DNA from: RAM1 sp943372515
Lineage (GTDB): Bacteria; Pseudomonadota; Gammaproteobacteria; Burkholderiales; Burkholderiaceae_C
Direction: 5' to 3'
Assembly: GCA_943372515.1 (NCBI GenBank)
Contig: CALRYY010000147.1
Location: forward strand, 1 to 8,980
DNA length: 8,980 nt
Shown here one piece after another: positions 1 through 7,190 of this stretch; positions within the stretch are counted from its first letter, which is position 1; every line of letters starts with the position of its first letter. The notes below the pieces were generated by a model. That model did not search any database, had not been told where the DNA came from, and saw nothing but the letters and a program-made list of their open reading frames with translations. The translations under genes and the position numbers were made by a program.

Positions 1-944
1 CGCGTGGCCTCCCACCCCAACAGATCTTTGGCCTTGCCCGGGTTGGCGTAGCAGGTGCCGATGTCGCCGGAACGGCGCGGCTTGACGTCATAGGGCACGG
101 GTTGGCCGCTGGCGGATTCAAACGCGCGGACCATCTGCAGCACGCTGTAGCCCTGGCCGGTGCCCAGGTTGATGGCGTGCCAGCCGGGCGCGCCCGGCAG
201 AAAATCCAGCGCGGCCAGGTGGCCCTGGGCCAGGTCCATCACGTGGATGTAGTCGCGCACGCCAGTGCCGTCGGGCGTGTCGTAGTCGTCGCCAAACACG
301 CCCAGGCGCGGCAGCTCGCCGCCCGCCACCTTGGCCACATAGGGCATGAGGTTGTTGGGAATACCCTGCGGGTCTTCACCCAGCAGGCCCGAGGGGTGCG
401 CCCCCGCAGGGTTGAAGTAACGCAGGCAGGCCACGCGCCAGGCTGGATCAGACACGCACACGTCAGCCAGTATCTCTTCAATGTGCAGCTTGCTGCGGCC
501 GTAAGGGTTGGTGGCCGACGTAGGGTGCTTCTCATCCAGCGGCAGGTACTGCGGCGCGCCATACACCGTGGCGCTGGAGCTGAACACCAGCGAACGCACG
601 CCCGTATCCTGCATGGCCTGCAACAGGCTCACGGTGCCCTGCACGTTGTTGGCGTAGTAGTCGATGGGCTTTTGCACCGATTCGCCCACTGCTTTCAGGC
701 CGGCGAAGTGCACCACTGACGTACAGGCATGGTCGCGTAGCACTTGGGCCACGCGCGGGGTGTCGCGCACATCGGCTTCTACCAGCGTCACGGTGCGGCC
801 GGTGATGTGTTGCAGGCGGCCCAGCACGCTGCGGCTGCTGTTGCACAGGTTGTCCAGCAGAACCACGTCGCGGCCCGCAGCCATCAGCACCACAGCGGTG
901 TGCGTGCCGATGTAGCCGGCGCCGCCGGTGAGCAGAACCGTCAT
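1..944 (-). CDS. galE: UDP-glucose 4-epimerase GalE (3' end cut by window edge)
   Basis: GalE interconverts UDP-glucose and UDP-galactose in the cytoplasm (Leloir pathway) and supplies UDP-Gal for surface polysaccharides. The visible 314 codons start MTVLLTGGAGYIGTHTAVV, with the Rossmann NAD-binding GGAGYIG motif at residues 7-13. Further on come the HFAGLKAVGES segment, the SSSATVYG motif with the catalytic serine/threonine region, and the YGRSK (YxxxK) catalytic pair at about residue 147. The C-terminal part contains RYFNPAGAHPSG and a YDVKPRRSGDIG region, both typical of the extended SDR epimerase. The family is usually about 335-345 aa, so only some 20-30 residues are missing beyond the left edge. 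The ATG overlaps the TGA of the upstream TPR gene as ATGA. No clear Shine-Dalgarno lies before it, so translation probably depends on coupling. It is the last visible gene of the glycosyltransferase cluster. Related 4-epimerases acting on UDP-GlcNAc or UDP-uronic acids cannot be fully excluded, but the motifs fit GalE best. Confidence 0.95.
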   Translation of the reverse strand, partial: MTVLLTGGAGYIGTHTAVVLMAAGRDVVLLDNLCNSSRSVLGRLQHITGRTVTLVEADVRDTPRVAQVLRDHACTSVVHFAGLKAVGESVQKPIDYYANNVQGTVSLLQAMQDTGVRSLVFSSSATVYGAPQYLPLDEKHPTSATNPYGRSKLHIEEILADVCVSDPAWRVACLRYFNPAGAHPSGLLGEDPQGIPNNLMPYVAKVAGGELPRLGVFGDDYDTPDGTGVRDYIHVMDLAQGHLAALDFLPGAPGWHAINLGTGQGYSVLQMVRAFESASGQPVPYDVKPRRSGDIGTCYANPGKAKDLLGWEAT

Positions 945-2215
945 TTGCGGCGGGCTGCCGCTTTTTTGGCGGCGGGCTTTTTCGCAGCGGGTTTTTTGGG
1001 CGCTGGCGCTTTGGCCACGGGTGCCTTGGCAGCCGGCTTTTTGGCCGCGGGCTTGGCAACGGGCATTTTCGCGGCAGGCTTTTTGGCTGCCGGTGCCTTG
1101 GCGGGTGTTTTGGCGGGTGCCTTCGCAGGTGCTTTGGCGGTGGCCTTCACCGGTGCTTTCACGGGTGCTGTGACGGGCGCCTTCACTGGCACCTTGACCG
1201 GCTCCTTCTTCGCCGCAGCCTTCTTGGCAACCTCCTTTTTGGCAGGCGCCTTCGCGGCCTCTTGCATCGCCAGCTTCACGGCATCGAGGTTGCCCTGGGC
1301 GTCGGCGTAGTCGGGGCGCAGCTTCAGGGCTTGCTCCAGGTGCTGCTTTGCCAGCGCCAGCTGGCCGGTCACGCGCAGCAGGTTGCCCAGGTTGTTATGG
1401 GCCTCGGGTGAATTGGGTTCTATGGCCAGTGCCTTGCGGTACGCCGCCATGGCTTCTTCGTTCTGACCCAGGCGCTTGTGGGCCACGCCCAGGTTGATGT
1501 ACGCAAACGAATAGCCCGGCGCCAGCTTGATCGCGCGCTTGTGGAAGCTGACCGCCTTGGTGAAATCGGCCCGGCGCTGGAACAGCATGCCCAGGTCGTT
1601 GAAGAATTCGGGCCGGTCGGGCGCCAGGATCACGGCCTTTTGCAACAGGGGCAGCGCGCGGTCATGCGCGCCCAGCTCCTGCAGCACCATGGCCAGCTCG
1701 TGCAGCACGTCGGCGTTGTCGGGCTGCAGCTTCAGCGCGCCAATGTAGGTCTTGGCGGCCTCTTGCACCTGGCGCGCGGCCATCAGCGCGCGGCCATGCA
1801 GGATGAGCTGCTGCACCGGTGCCGGGCTGTTGACCAGCGGCACGATCTGTTTGATGCGCCGGTGCAGGTCTTCGGAATTGACCAGCCGCACCGCCTGGCG
1901 GTACGACTCGAGCGCAGCGCCCAGTTGCCCCAGCTCCTGCTGGGCCAGGCCCATCTGGGCCAGCACGGTGGCCTGCTGGGCCGGGGGCAGCTTTTGTTTG
2001 GCGCGCGACACCGACGCCCAGATGCGCGTGAGCAGCTGCAGCGCCTCGCCCGGCTTGTTGGTGCGGTTGAGCACCATGGCCAAGCCCAGCGCGGCGGCGG
2101 CGTTGCCGGGCTCGCGTGCCATGGCCTGGCGGTACAGCTGCAGCGCAGAACCCAGGTCGTAGTGGGTCAGGTAGGTGCCGGCTTCCTTGAGCAGGGCGGC
2201 GATTGATTTGGCCAT
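941..2215 (-). CDS. TPR-repeat protein with Lys/Ala/Pro-rich histone H1-like C-terminal tail
   Basis: This 424-aa protein has two parts. Residues about 1-317 are tandem tetratricopeptide repeats. Clear TPR signatures include the unit with AMAAYRKALAIEPNSPEAH, the unit ending AIKLAPGYSFAYINLG, and the unit with HLEQALKLRPDYADAQ. Earlier units (YRQAMAREPGNAAAALGLA) are recognisable but less regular, with an insertion rich in Lys and Gln around residues 90-100. Residues 321-424 are a low-complexity tail with about 30 Lys, 2 Arg and only 2 Glu in 104 residues. It is built from KAPVKAPV-type units followed by KKPAAKKPAAK-type units and ends AARRK. TPR domains bind proteins; such tails are known in histone H1-like bacterial proteins (AlgP type) and bind polyanions. 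There is no signal peptide. The start has a good ribosome site (GAGGAA), 11 bp after the preceding gene. The role is unknown; scaffolding or regulating glycan assembly is an inference from position. Confidence 0.9.
   Translation of the reverse strand: MAKSIAALLKEAGTYLTHYDLGSALQLYRQAMAREPGNAAAALGLAMVLNRTNKPGEALQLLTRIWASVSRAKQKLPPAQQATVLAQMGLAQQELGQLGAALESYRQAVRLVNSEDLHRRIKQIVPLVNSPAPVQQLILHGRALMAARQVQEAAKTYIGALKLQPDNADVLHELAMVLQELGAHDRALPLLQKAVILAPDRPEFFNDLGMLFQRRADFTKAVSFHKRAIKLAPGYSFAYINLGVAHKRLGQNEEAMAAYRKALAIEPNSPEAHNNLGNLLRVTGQLALAKQHLEQALKLRPDYADAQGNLDAVKLAMQEAAKAPAKKEVAKKAAAKKEPVKVPVKAPVTAPVKAPVKATAKAPAKAPAKTPAKAPAAKKPAAKMPVAKPAAKKPAAKAPVAKAPAPKKPAAKKPAAKKAAARRK
944..1255 (-). repeat. 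Low-complexity tandem coding repeat (Lys-Ala-Pro tail)
   Basis: The last 104 codons of the TPR gene are degenerate tandem units encoding KAPV, KAPA and KKPAA patterns. On the plus strand they appear as recurring GCCTTGGC/GGTGCC and TTTTTGGC blocks. The units are multiples of three bases, so changes in copy number would keep the frame. The repeat runs directly into the start of galE. Confidence 0.75.
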
Positions 2216-2226
2216 GGGGTGGTTCC

Positions 2227-3453
2227 TCAGATCTCGATCATGCGTTTGTACGCAGGCAGCGACACGGTTTCAAAATCATAGCGGTCCATGATGGTCTGGC
2301 GCGCGGCCTGGCGCAGCCCGTCATGGTCCCCCGGGTGAGCCAGCGCGTCAATGGCCCGCAAGGCCAATACACGCGGGCTGTGAAACGGGAACAACAAGCC
2401 GTTTTCGCCCTCGGTGATCACCTCTTCGACCGGCGGCGTGGCCGAGCCCAGCACCAGGCAGCCGGCGGCCATGGCCTCCAGCATGGACCACGACAGGATG
2501 AACGGGTAGGTCAGGTACACATGCAGGCGCGACACCTGCAGCACCTTGACGTAATCGGCATGGGCCAGCGTGCCGGTGAAATGCACGCGCGACATGTCCA
2601 GCTCTTCGGCCACTTCTTCCAGGTAGCGTTCGCGGTAGGTCTTGCCCCCGCCGCATGGCGGCCCGTAGGCCGCGCCATCGGCGCCCACGATGACCACATG
2701 GCAGTCGGGCCGCGCCTGCAGGATGGCAGGCAGCGCGCGCATGAACATGTGGTAGCCGCGGTATGGCTCCAGGTTGCGGCTGACAAAGGTCAGCACCTCG
2801 TCGCCGGCCTTGAGCGTGGTGCCGTCGGCCAGCTGCACCTGGGCGGTGGGGTCGGGCCGCACGGCGCTGGTGTCCACGCCCTCGTGCATCAGGCCCAGGC
2901 GCTCTTGCCACACTGCGGGGAAGCGGCTGCGCTGCCACTGCGTGGGGCAAAAGCCTTCGTCGCAGGCGTCCAGCGCCATCAGCTGCGTGGCGTTGAGAGC
3001 GCGCAGGCGAAAGATGTCGTTCATGCTGGACGGAAACTCGGGGTCAAAGCCCACGTCTGCGCCGCGTGCATGGTAGTAATACTCAAACAAGCCCACCACC
3101 TTGGTGCCGGGGAAAAAGTCGCGCAGGAAATAGGCGTCGCCCCAGCCCGGGTGCGTGACGATCACGTCGGGCTCCAGGCCCTGTTCCTTGTGCACGCCCA
3201 GCGAATTCATGACCTGTTCGCCGCGGCGAATGGCGGCGTCAAATTTGCGCGACCAGGGGTGCAGCAGGTCCTTGTCGCCCTCGGGCGGCGCGGGGTAGCC
3301 AATAACGGGCACGCCTTCAAGCGCCACCGTGCTTTTCATCCACGATTCATCGCCCACGCCCACCACGCGCACGCCCGGCAGGCGGGCCAGCGCCGCGGCC
3401 ACCTTGCGAAACTGACCCGGAAAATTAGGATGAACGAAAAGTACTTCCAACAC
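2227..3453 (-). CDS. Family 4 glycosyltransferase (GT-B fold)
   Basis: The 408-aa product is a cytoplasmic or membrane-associated glycosyltransferase that would transfer a sugar from a nucleotide sugar to a growing glycan; donor and acceptor cannot be read from sequence. The N-terminus VLFVHPNFPGQFRKVAAAL is characteristic of the group of family 4 enzymes with a dedicated N-terminal domain (Pfam Glyco_trans_4_3 type), followed by HPGWGDAYFLRDFFP and MHEGVDTSAVRPDP. The C-terminal GT1/GT4 nucleotide-binding half includes TFVSRNLEPYRGYHMFMRAL, VVIVGADG, VHFTGTLAHADYVKVL and SWSMLEAMAAGC...PVEEVITEGENGLL, which carries the second conserved glutamate region. The start is GTG at 3453, preceded by GGAGAAGC, a good Shine-Dalgarno sequence. 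It lies inside the 3' end of the upstream glycosyltransferase gene (29-bp overlap), indicating coupling. A TTG one codon later is an alternative start. The stop lies 11 bp before the TPR gene. Confidence 0.92.
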   Translation of the reverse strand: MLEVLFVHPNFPGQFRKVAAALARLPGVRVVGVGDESWMKSTVALEGVPVIGYPAPPEGDKDLLHPWSRKFDAAIRRGEQVMNSLGVHKEQGLEPDVIVTHPGWGDAYFLRDFFPGTKVVGLFEYYYHARGADVGFDPEFPSSMNDIFRLRALNATQLMALDACDEGFCPTQWQRSRFPAVWQERLGLMHEGVDTSAVRPDPTAQVQLADGTTLKAGDEVLTFVSRNLEPYRGYHMFMRALPAILQARPDCHVVIVGADGAAYGPPCGGGKTYRERYLEEVAEELDMSRVHFTGTLAHADYVKVLQVSRLHVYLTYPFILSWSMLEAMAAGCLVLGSATPPVEEVITEGENGLLFPFHSPRVLALRAIDALAHPGDHDGLRQAARQTIMDRYDFETVSLPAYKRMIEI

Positions 3454-5908
3454 GCTTCTCCATTTGTTCTGCCAGCCAGGCCGCGCCGGGCAAGGGGGCC
3501 GCGCCGCCGGCCCAGGCCAGCTGCAGCATGCCGTTTTCAGTTTGAGCGGCCAGCGGCCCGATTGTCACGCACACGTCCACCATGGTGGGGCGCTCGTCGT
3601 CATGGCCTGCCACCTTCACCCAGCAGGACAAGCCCTGGGCGCGCAAGTGCTTTTGCAGGCGCTGCGCATCGGCCAGGGCGCCGGGCGGCGACTGTTCATT
3701 GACCTGCAGCCGCACGCGCAGGCGCCAGCGCTGCGGGCCCAGCAGCTGCACCAGCGCATCACCGGCAGCCACCCCGCGCGCAGGCTCCAGCACAGCGCCA
3801 AATTCGTCCCACCAGGCCAGCTGGGGACCCAGCGCAGCCTTGCCGCGCGGCCAGGCGATGGTGAGCACATCAGACCGCGCATGGTGCAGCGCGCGGATGT
3901 CATAGCGCGGGTCGGCCACCAGCAGCACGTGCAGGCCTTCGGCGTTTTTCCAGTCGCGGTCTGGCGGCAGCAGGCGCACCTGTGCGTGCGGCAGCGCGGT
4001 GCGCAGCTGCGCGGCCAACGCCAGCGCGTCGCCCCACAGCGGGGTGTTGCGCGCGGGGCTGTCCACCACGATGCCGATGGTGAGCGGCTCGCGCGTGATG
4101 TAGCCGTCGCCACTGACCAGGCTGCGCCAGTACGCCTGCTTGATCCACACGCCAATGTGCGATTCGAGCACGGCCGAATTGCGCATCACGCGGTCATAAA
4201 TGGACATCTCGCGGCCCGAAAGGCGCGTGTGGCCGTGGTGGTGCAGGGCCACGCTGTCGTTGCGGCACACCACCGTCTTGCCCAGGCGGTAGGCCAGGCG
4301 CAGGCACAGCTCCACGTCTTCATATCCGTAAAAATAGGCTGGGTCAAAACCGCCCACGGCGTCAAAGTCTGATTTGCGGCACAGCAGCACCGCGCCGGTG
4401 ACGGCAGGCACACATTGCGGCGCGTGCTCGGCCTCGTCGTGCGGCGCCGACGGCTCCACCTCATAAGGCCAGTAGCCCAGGTGGTTGAGCCTGAATCGCA
4501 CGCCCAGATGCTGCACCTCGCTGGCAAATTGCCCGCCGGCGCGCGATTCGCCCACGACCTTGAGCAGCTTGATGCCCACCACGCCCACCTGCGGGTTGTG
4601 CAGGCTTTCCAGCAGGCGCGGCAATGCGTCCTGCAGCCAGATGATGTCGTTGTTCATGAACAGCACATACTGGCCGCGCGCACGGCTGGCGCCCAGGTTG
4701 CTGGACGCAGAAAACGAGCCGTTGTGGTCCAGCGCCAGCACCTGCAGGTCCAGCCGGCCGCGCCACTGACGCAGCAGCGCCAGGCTGGCATCGGTGGACG
4801 CATGGTCTACCACGATCACCTCGGCGCTTACCGTGGTGTTGTGGCGCGCCCAGCTGTGCAAAAAGGCCTGCAGCACGTCGTGGCCGTTGCGGTTGAGGAT
4901 GACCACCGACACCACCGGCTGCGGCCAGCGCCGGCGCACCGGCGGCAGCACAGCGGGCTGGGCTGCCTGCAGCGCAAGCCCGGCGCGTGGCAACTGCACC
5001 GGTTGACGCCCGTTGCTCAGGGGCTGGCCATCGGCAGCCGACACCACGTCAATGACGTGACGCTGCCCGTCGGCCAGCGCGGCGGGCAACGGCATGTCAA
5101 AACCCGCCAGGCCCAGGCCTTCGTCGGGCAGGCCCAGGTAGTTGCTGATGTCGGGGCGGCGCACATTGGGGCGAAACCAGGCCACTGCCTGGCCGTCTAC
5201 CCGCAGCACCAGCTCCAGCGGGTTCAACAGATCGGTGCGATCCAGCGCCCAGCCGCTGATGCGGCGGGTGGCCGCCACGTCGTCGAGCATGCCCACCAGC
5301 GCTTGCGCCTGCACGCAGGGCGAGCCCTGCAGGGCCTGGCCATTGCAGGCAAAGTGCAGCGGGCCCCGGCGCACCGCATCGGGCAAGACATCGGCTGGCA
5401 CAGCAAACGGCGCGGGGTAGCCCGGTGCGTCCGCTATGGCGGCGGGCTGCAGGGGCTGGGTGTGCACCACCTTGCCCTGCGCATCGGTCACTTTCAGCAC
5501 GGCAGCGCGTCGGGCTGATCTGCCGGGCAGCTGCGCAAACCACACCGTGCCCACAAACTGGCGCCCCTGCTGGCGCACATTGCCGCCTACCGGGCCGCTG
5601 CGGTACGCCAACACCGGGCCGTGCAAGCTGCCACGGTCGCCGCCGGGCAGGGCCACGTGGATATCGTGCGGCAGGCCATCTTGCAGCCGCGCGGGCAACG
5701 CAAATGCAAAGCCGGCGGCACCTGCCGGGGGCTTGCCACAGGCGCGGGCAATGGCCGCAGGCAGGGCCACGCCCGTGTGTTCGGTGGCGACACGTCGGCC
5801 ATCGGCATACAGGTGCACCGCCACCGGGCCAGCGCCGGGTGCCGCTGCCAACGCCCAGCCCCAGGCCAAGCCGTCTGCAACCACCAGCGGTGAAAGACGA
5901 GAAGACAT
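3425..5908 (-). CDS. Multidomain family 2 glycosyltransferase with duplicated N-terminal accessory domain
   Basis: With the ATG at 5908 the protein is 827 aa. Residues about 1-95 and 205-305 are two copies of one accessory domain: each has a GWAL core, a V.L..DG..VA strand, a G.AGF..(P/A)LPA.L.DG..H.I.V segment and an L.G.P.. end. A third, weaker copy may lie between them (about 100-200). The GT-A catalytic domain runs from about 330 to 590: PVVSVVILNRNG, VIVVDHASTDAS, the DxD-like MNNDI at about 418, and FYGYEDVELCLRL at about 525, with the usual ED pair. Residues about 605-800 form a further domain beginning LTIGIVVDSPARNTPLWGDA, resembling a GT-B-like (CgeB/group 1 style) half. The open frame extends to a TTG at 5938, but that codon lies inside the terminator stem, so the ATG is preferred. 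Neither start has a clear Shine-Dalgarno. Probable role: adding sugars to a surface glycan or O-antigen-like chain; substrates unknown. Confidence 0.88.
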   Translation of the reverse strand: MSSRLSPLVVADGLAWGWALAAAPGAGPVAVHLYADGRRVATEHTGVALPAAIARACGKPPAGAAGFAFALPARLQDGLPHDIHVALPGGDRGSLHGPVLAYRSGPVGGNVRQQGRQFVGTVWFAQLPGRSARRAAVLKVTDAQGKVVHTQPLQPAAIADAPGYPAPFAVPADVLPDAVRRGPLHFACNGQALQGSPCVQAQALVGMLDDVAATRRISGWALDRTDLLNPLELVLRVDGQAVAWFRPNVRRPDISNYLGLPDEGLGLAGFDMPLPAALADGQRHVIDVVSAADGQPLSNGRQPVQLPRAGLALQAAQPAVLPPVRRRWPQPVVSVVILNRNGHDVLQAFLHSWARHNTTVSAEVIVVDHASTDASLALLRQWRGRLDLQVLALDHNGSFSASSNLGASRARGQYVLFMNNDIIWLQDALPRLLESLHNPQVGVVGIKLLKVVGESRAGGQFASEVQHLGVRFRLNHLGYWPYEVEPSAPHDEAEHAPQCVPAVTGAVLLCRKSDFDAVGGFDPAYFYGYEDVELCLRLAYRLGKTVVCRNDSVALHHHGHTRLSGREMSIYDRVMRNSAVLESHIGVWIKQAYWRSLVSGDGYITREPLTIGIVVDSPARNTPLWGDALALAAQLRTALPHAQVRLLPPDRDWKNAEGLHVLLVADPRYDIRALHHARSDVLTIAWPRGKAALGPQLAWWDEFGAVLEPARGVAAGDALVQLLGPQRWRLRVRLQVNEQSPPGALADAQRLQKHLRAQGLSCWVKVAGHDDERPTMVDVCVTIGPLAAQTENGMLQLAWAGGAAPLPGAAWLAEQMEKRVGSTFRSS

Positions 5909-5935
5909 CAAACGAACAATGACGGCTGAAAATAA

Positions 5936-5960
5936 CAAAGCCCGCGCTGAGCGGGCTTTG
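5936..5960 (-). terminator. Intrinsic terminator after the RTX-type gene
   Basis: A perfect 10-bp inverted repeat, CAAAGCCCGC / GCGGGCTTTG, with a 5-base loop, lies 18 bp past the RTX-type stop codon. Read on the minus strand it is followed by TTGTTATTTTC, a T-rich but interrupted tract. It fits a rho-independent terminator for the upstream gene. The next gene starts only 27 bp beyond the hairpin, so it may act as a partial terminator setting the level of the glycosyltransferase operon. The stem also carries complementary A/T ends, so it could work in both directions, but no plus-strand gene ends here. Confidence 0.85.
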
Positions 5961-5978
5961 CAAGGGGGCAGAGCAAGG

Positions 5979-7082
5979 TCAGAACGTGAACTTGATCATA
6001 TCGGCCGTGATGTCGGTCGGGTTGATACCCACCAGCGTGATGGAGATATCAGGCCCCAGGTTGTAGGTCATGGCACCGTTGGCATACGAGCCACCAGTCA
6101 CCGCCGCCTGCAGTTGCGCAAAGGTGGACACACCCGTGAGCTTCAGGCCGATCTGGTCGGTGGTCTTGTTGAAGTCGGTGATGGTGAAGTTGCCCTTGGC
6201 TGCAGAAGAGAAGCCAAAGATGTCTGCACCCACGCCGCCCGTGAGGGTGTCGTTACCGCCGCCCACCAGGGTGTCGTTGCCGCCACCACCGGTGATGTTC
6301 TGGCCAAAGTTGTCGCTGTTGACGCGCGCACCTGCCGTACCGTCCACCCGCAGGCTGCCGGGGCCGGCCACCAGGGCGGCTTCGATGTTCTTGATGACCA
6401 GTGTCGTGTCGGAACCGAGCTTGCTCAGGTTCAGGGCAAACACCTGTTTGCCTTTGGATTCGCCAGCATCAAAGGAGATTTCCCTGGTGGTGCCGGCCTG
6501 CGGAGCCTGGCTCTCTACCAAAGTGAAGGTGTCCTCAGGCGAGCCACCAGTGACTTCAGCCGTGGTCAGCGGTGCGCTGGAGCCCGGGCTGGTTTTGCCC
6601 AAAAAGTCGATCAGGCGAACCGAGACGTCCTTGCCGCCGCCCAGGGAACTCAGCAGGTCGTCCACGGCGCCGGTCAGCGACTGTTGCTGTTGGCCAGCGT
6701 CGGAATTGGGATCCACGTTGGGGGAGAAGTAGCCACCAATGGCCGTGTTCAGGTAGCTTTCAGCAGCGTCAGGCGTCTGGCCGTCCTTGCCGGAGAAGGT
6801 GAGGCCCGTGCCCGCAGGGATGTCGACTTCCATCGTGATGTCGCCGTTGGTGATGGGACCCTGGACATCGCCGGTGCCGGGGGTAAGGGCCCCCTGCTTT
6901 TCGCCGCCAGGGCCGTCGCCACTGAGCAGCTTGGCGCCGCTGCCGCCATCAAAGTCGACCGCCGGGCCGCCGACAAAGTCCGCAAGCAGGGCGTCAAGCA
7001 ACGCACGATCGCTTTCGTCCAGCAGACCGCCGCCGTCACCACCCGCATCGTCCCCGCCACCAAACAATGAATCTGAAGCCAT
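5979..7082 (-). CDS. RTX-type calcium-binding protein, probable type I secretion substrate
   Basis: This 367-aa acidic, Gly/Asp-rich protein lacks an N-terminal signal peptide (start MASDSLFGGGDDAGGDGGG). Residues about 264-290 hold three consecutive RTX nonapeptides (GGGGNDTLV, GGGNDTLTG, GVGADIFGF). These form calcium-binding parallel beta-rolls in known RTX proteins. The following NFTITDFNKTTDQIGLKL and the hydrophobic end ITADMIKFTF match the C-terminal module and uncleaved signal used by type I (ABC-MFP-TolC) exporters. Residues about 165-260 are a beta-rich region (EDTFTLVE, DTTLVIKNIEAALV, GSLRVDG) without a named family that I recognise. No protease, lipase or haemolysin motif is visible, so an extracellular matrix, adhesion or S-layer-like role is possible but unproven. 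The start at 7082 is preceded by AAGGGG seven bases upstream. The gene has its own promoter and terminator, and no type I exporter genes lie in the window. Confidence 0.85.
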   Translation of the reverse strand: MASDSLFGGGDDAGGDGGGLLDESDRALLDALLADFVGGPAVDFDGGSGAKLLSGDGPGGEKQGALTPGTGDVQGPITNGDITMEVDIPAGTGLTFSGKDGQTPDAAESYLNTAIGGYFSPNVDPNSDAGQQQQSLTGAVDDLLSSLGGGKDVSVRLIDFLGKTSPGSSAPLTTAEVTGGSPEDTFTLVESQAPQAGTTREISFDAGESKGKQVFALNLSKLGSDTTLVIKNIEAALVAGPGSLRVDGTAGARVNSDNFGQNITGGGGNDTLVGGGNDTLTGGVGADIFGFSSAAKGNFTITDFNKTTDQIGLKLTGVSTFAQLQAAVTGGSYANGAMTYNLGPDISITLVGINPTDITADMIKFTF

Positions 7083-7088
7083 ACAACA

Positions 7089-7095
7089 CCCCTTA
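7089..7095 (-). promoter_or_regulatory. Ribosome binding site of the RTX-type gene
   Basis: Read on the minus strand the sequence AAGGGGTGTTGT precedes ATG. The purine-rich AAGGGG is a good match to the anti-Shine-Dalgarno sequence at a normal 6-7 base spacing. It supports the ATG at 7082 as the true start. Confidence 0.7.
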
Positions 7096-7139
7096 ATACA
7101 ACATTAGGCCCATCCGCAGCCGGGCAATTCTTGAGACTG

Positions 7140-7168
7140 ATTCTAGTTCTTCTGCAAACTGGTTACAA
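7140..7168 (-). promoter_or_regulatory. Sigma70-like promoter of the RTX-type gene
   Basis: On the minus strand a -35 element TTGTAA (7163-7168) and a -10 element TAGAAT (7140-7145) are separated by exactly 17 bp. This would start transcription near 7133 and give a leader of about 50 bases before the ATG at 7082. Both hexamers are close to consensus and lie in AT-rich DNA in the expected place. This is a sequence-based prediction only. Confidence 0.6.
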
Positions 7169-7179
7169 AAAAACTTGAA

Positions 7180-7190
7180 GTGAATTTCAC
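7180..7190. promoter_or_regulatory. Candidate operator: GTGAA-T-TTCAC inverted repeat
   Basis: A near-perfect palindrome, GTGAATTTCAC, lies 11 bp upstream of the -35 element of the RTX-type promoter, centred about 52 bases before the predicted transcription start. The TGTGAAATTCAC-like form recalls half-sites of CRP/FNR-family regulators, but the half-site spacing is shorter than a standard CRP site, so the binding protein is unknown. It could act on either divergent gene. Confidence 0.35.

Noticed and set aside
2203..3702. A 499-codon plus-strand open frame opposite the family 4 glycosyltransferase
   Set aside because: Its product is rich in His, Arg, Ala and Gln without domain signatures, as expected of an antisense shadow of the real gene.
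5909..5938. TTG at 5938 as the start of the family 2 glycosyltransferase (837 aa)
   Set aside because: The codon lies inside the 3' arm of the terminator stem and has no Shine-Dalgarno; the ATG at 5908 keeps the whole accessory domain.
5995..6000. TATGAT on the minus strand at the end of the RTX-type gene as a -10 box for the glycosyltransferase operon
   Set aside because: No acceptable -35 element lies 16-18 bp upstream, and transcripts from it would still meet the terminator hairpin.
5436..7070. A 544-codon plus-strand open frame running opposite the RTX-type gene and the start of the glycosyltransferase gene
   Set aside because: It spans the terminator and the antisense of two well-supported genes, shows no recognisable domain, and long antisense frames are common in high-GC DNA with strong codon bias.
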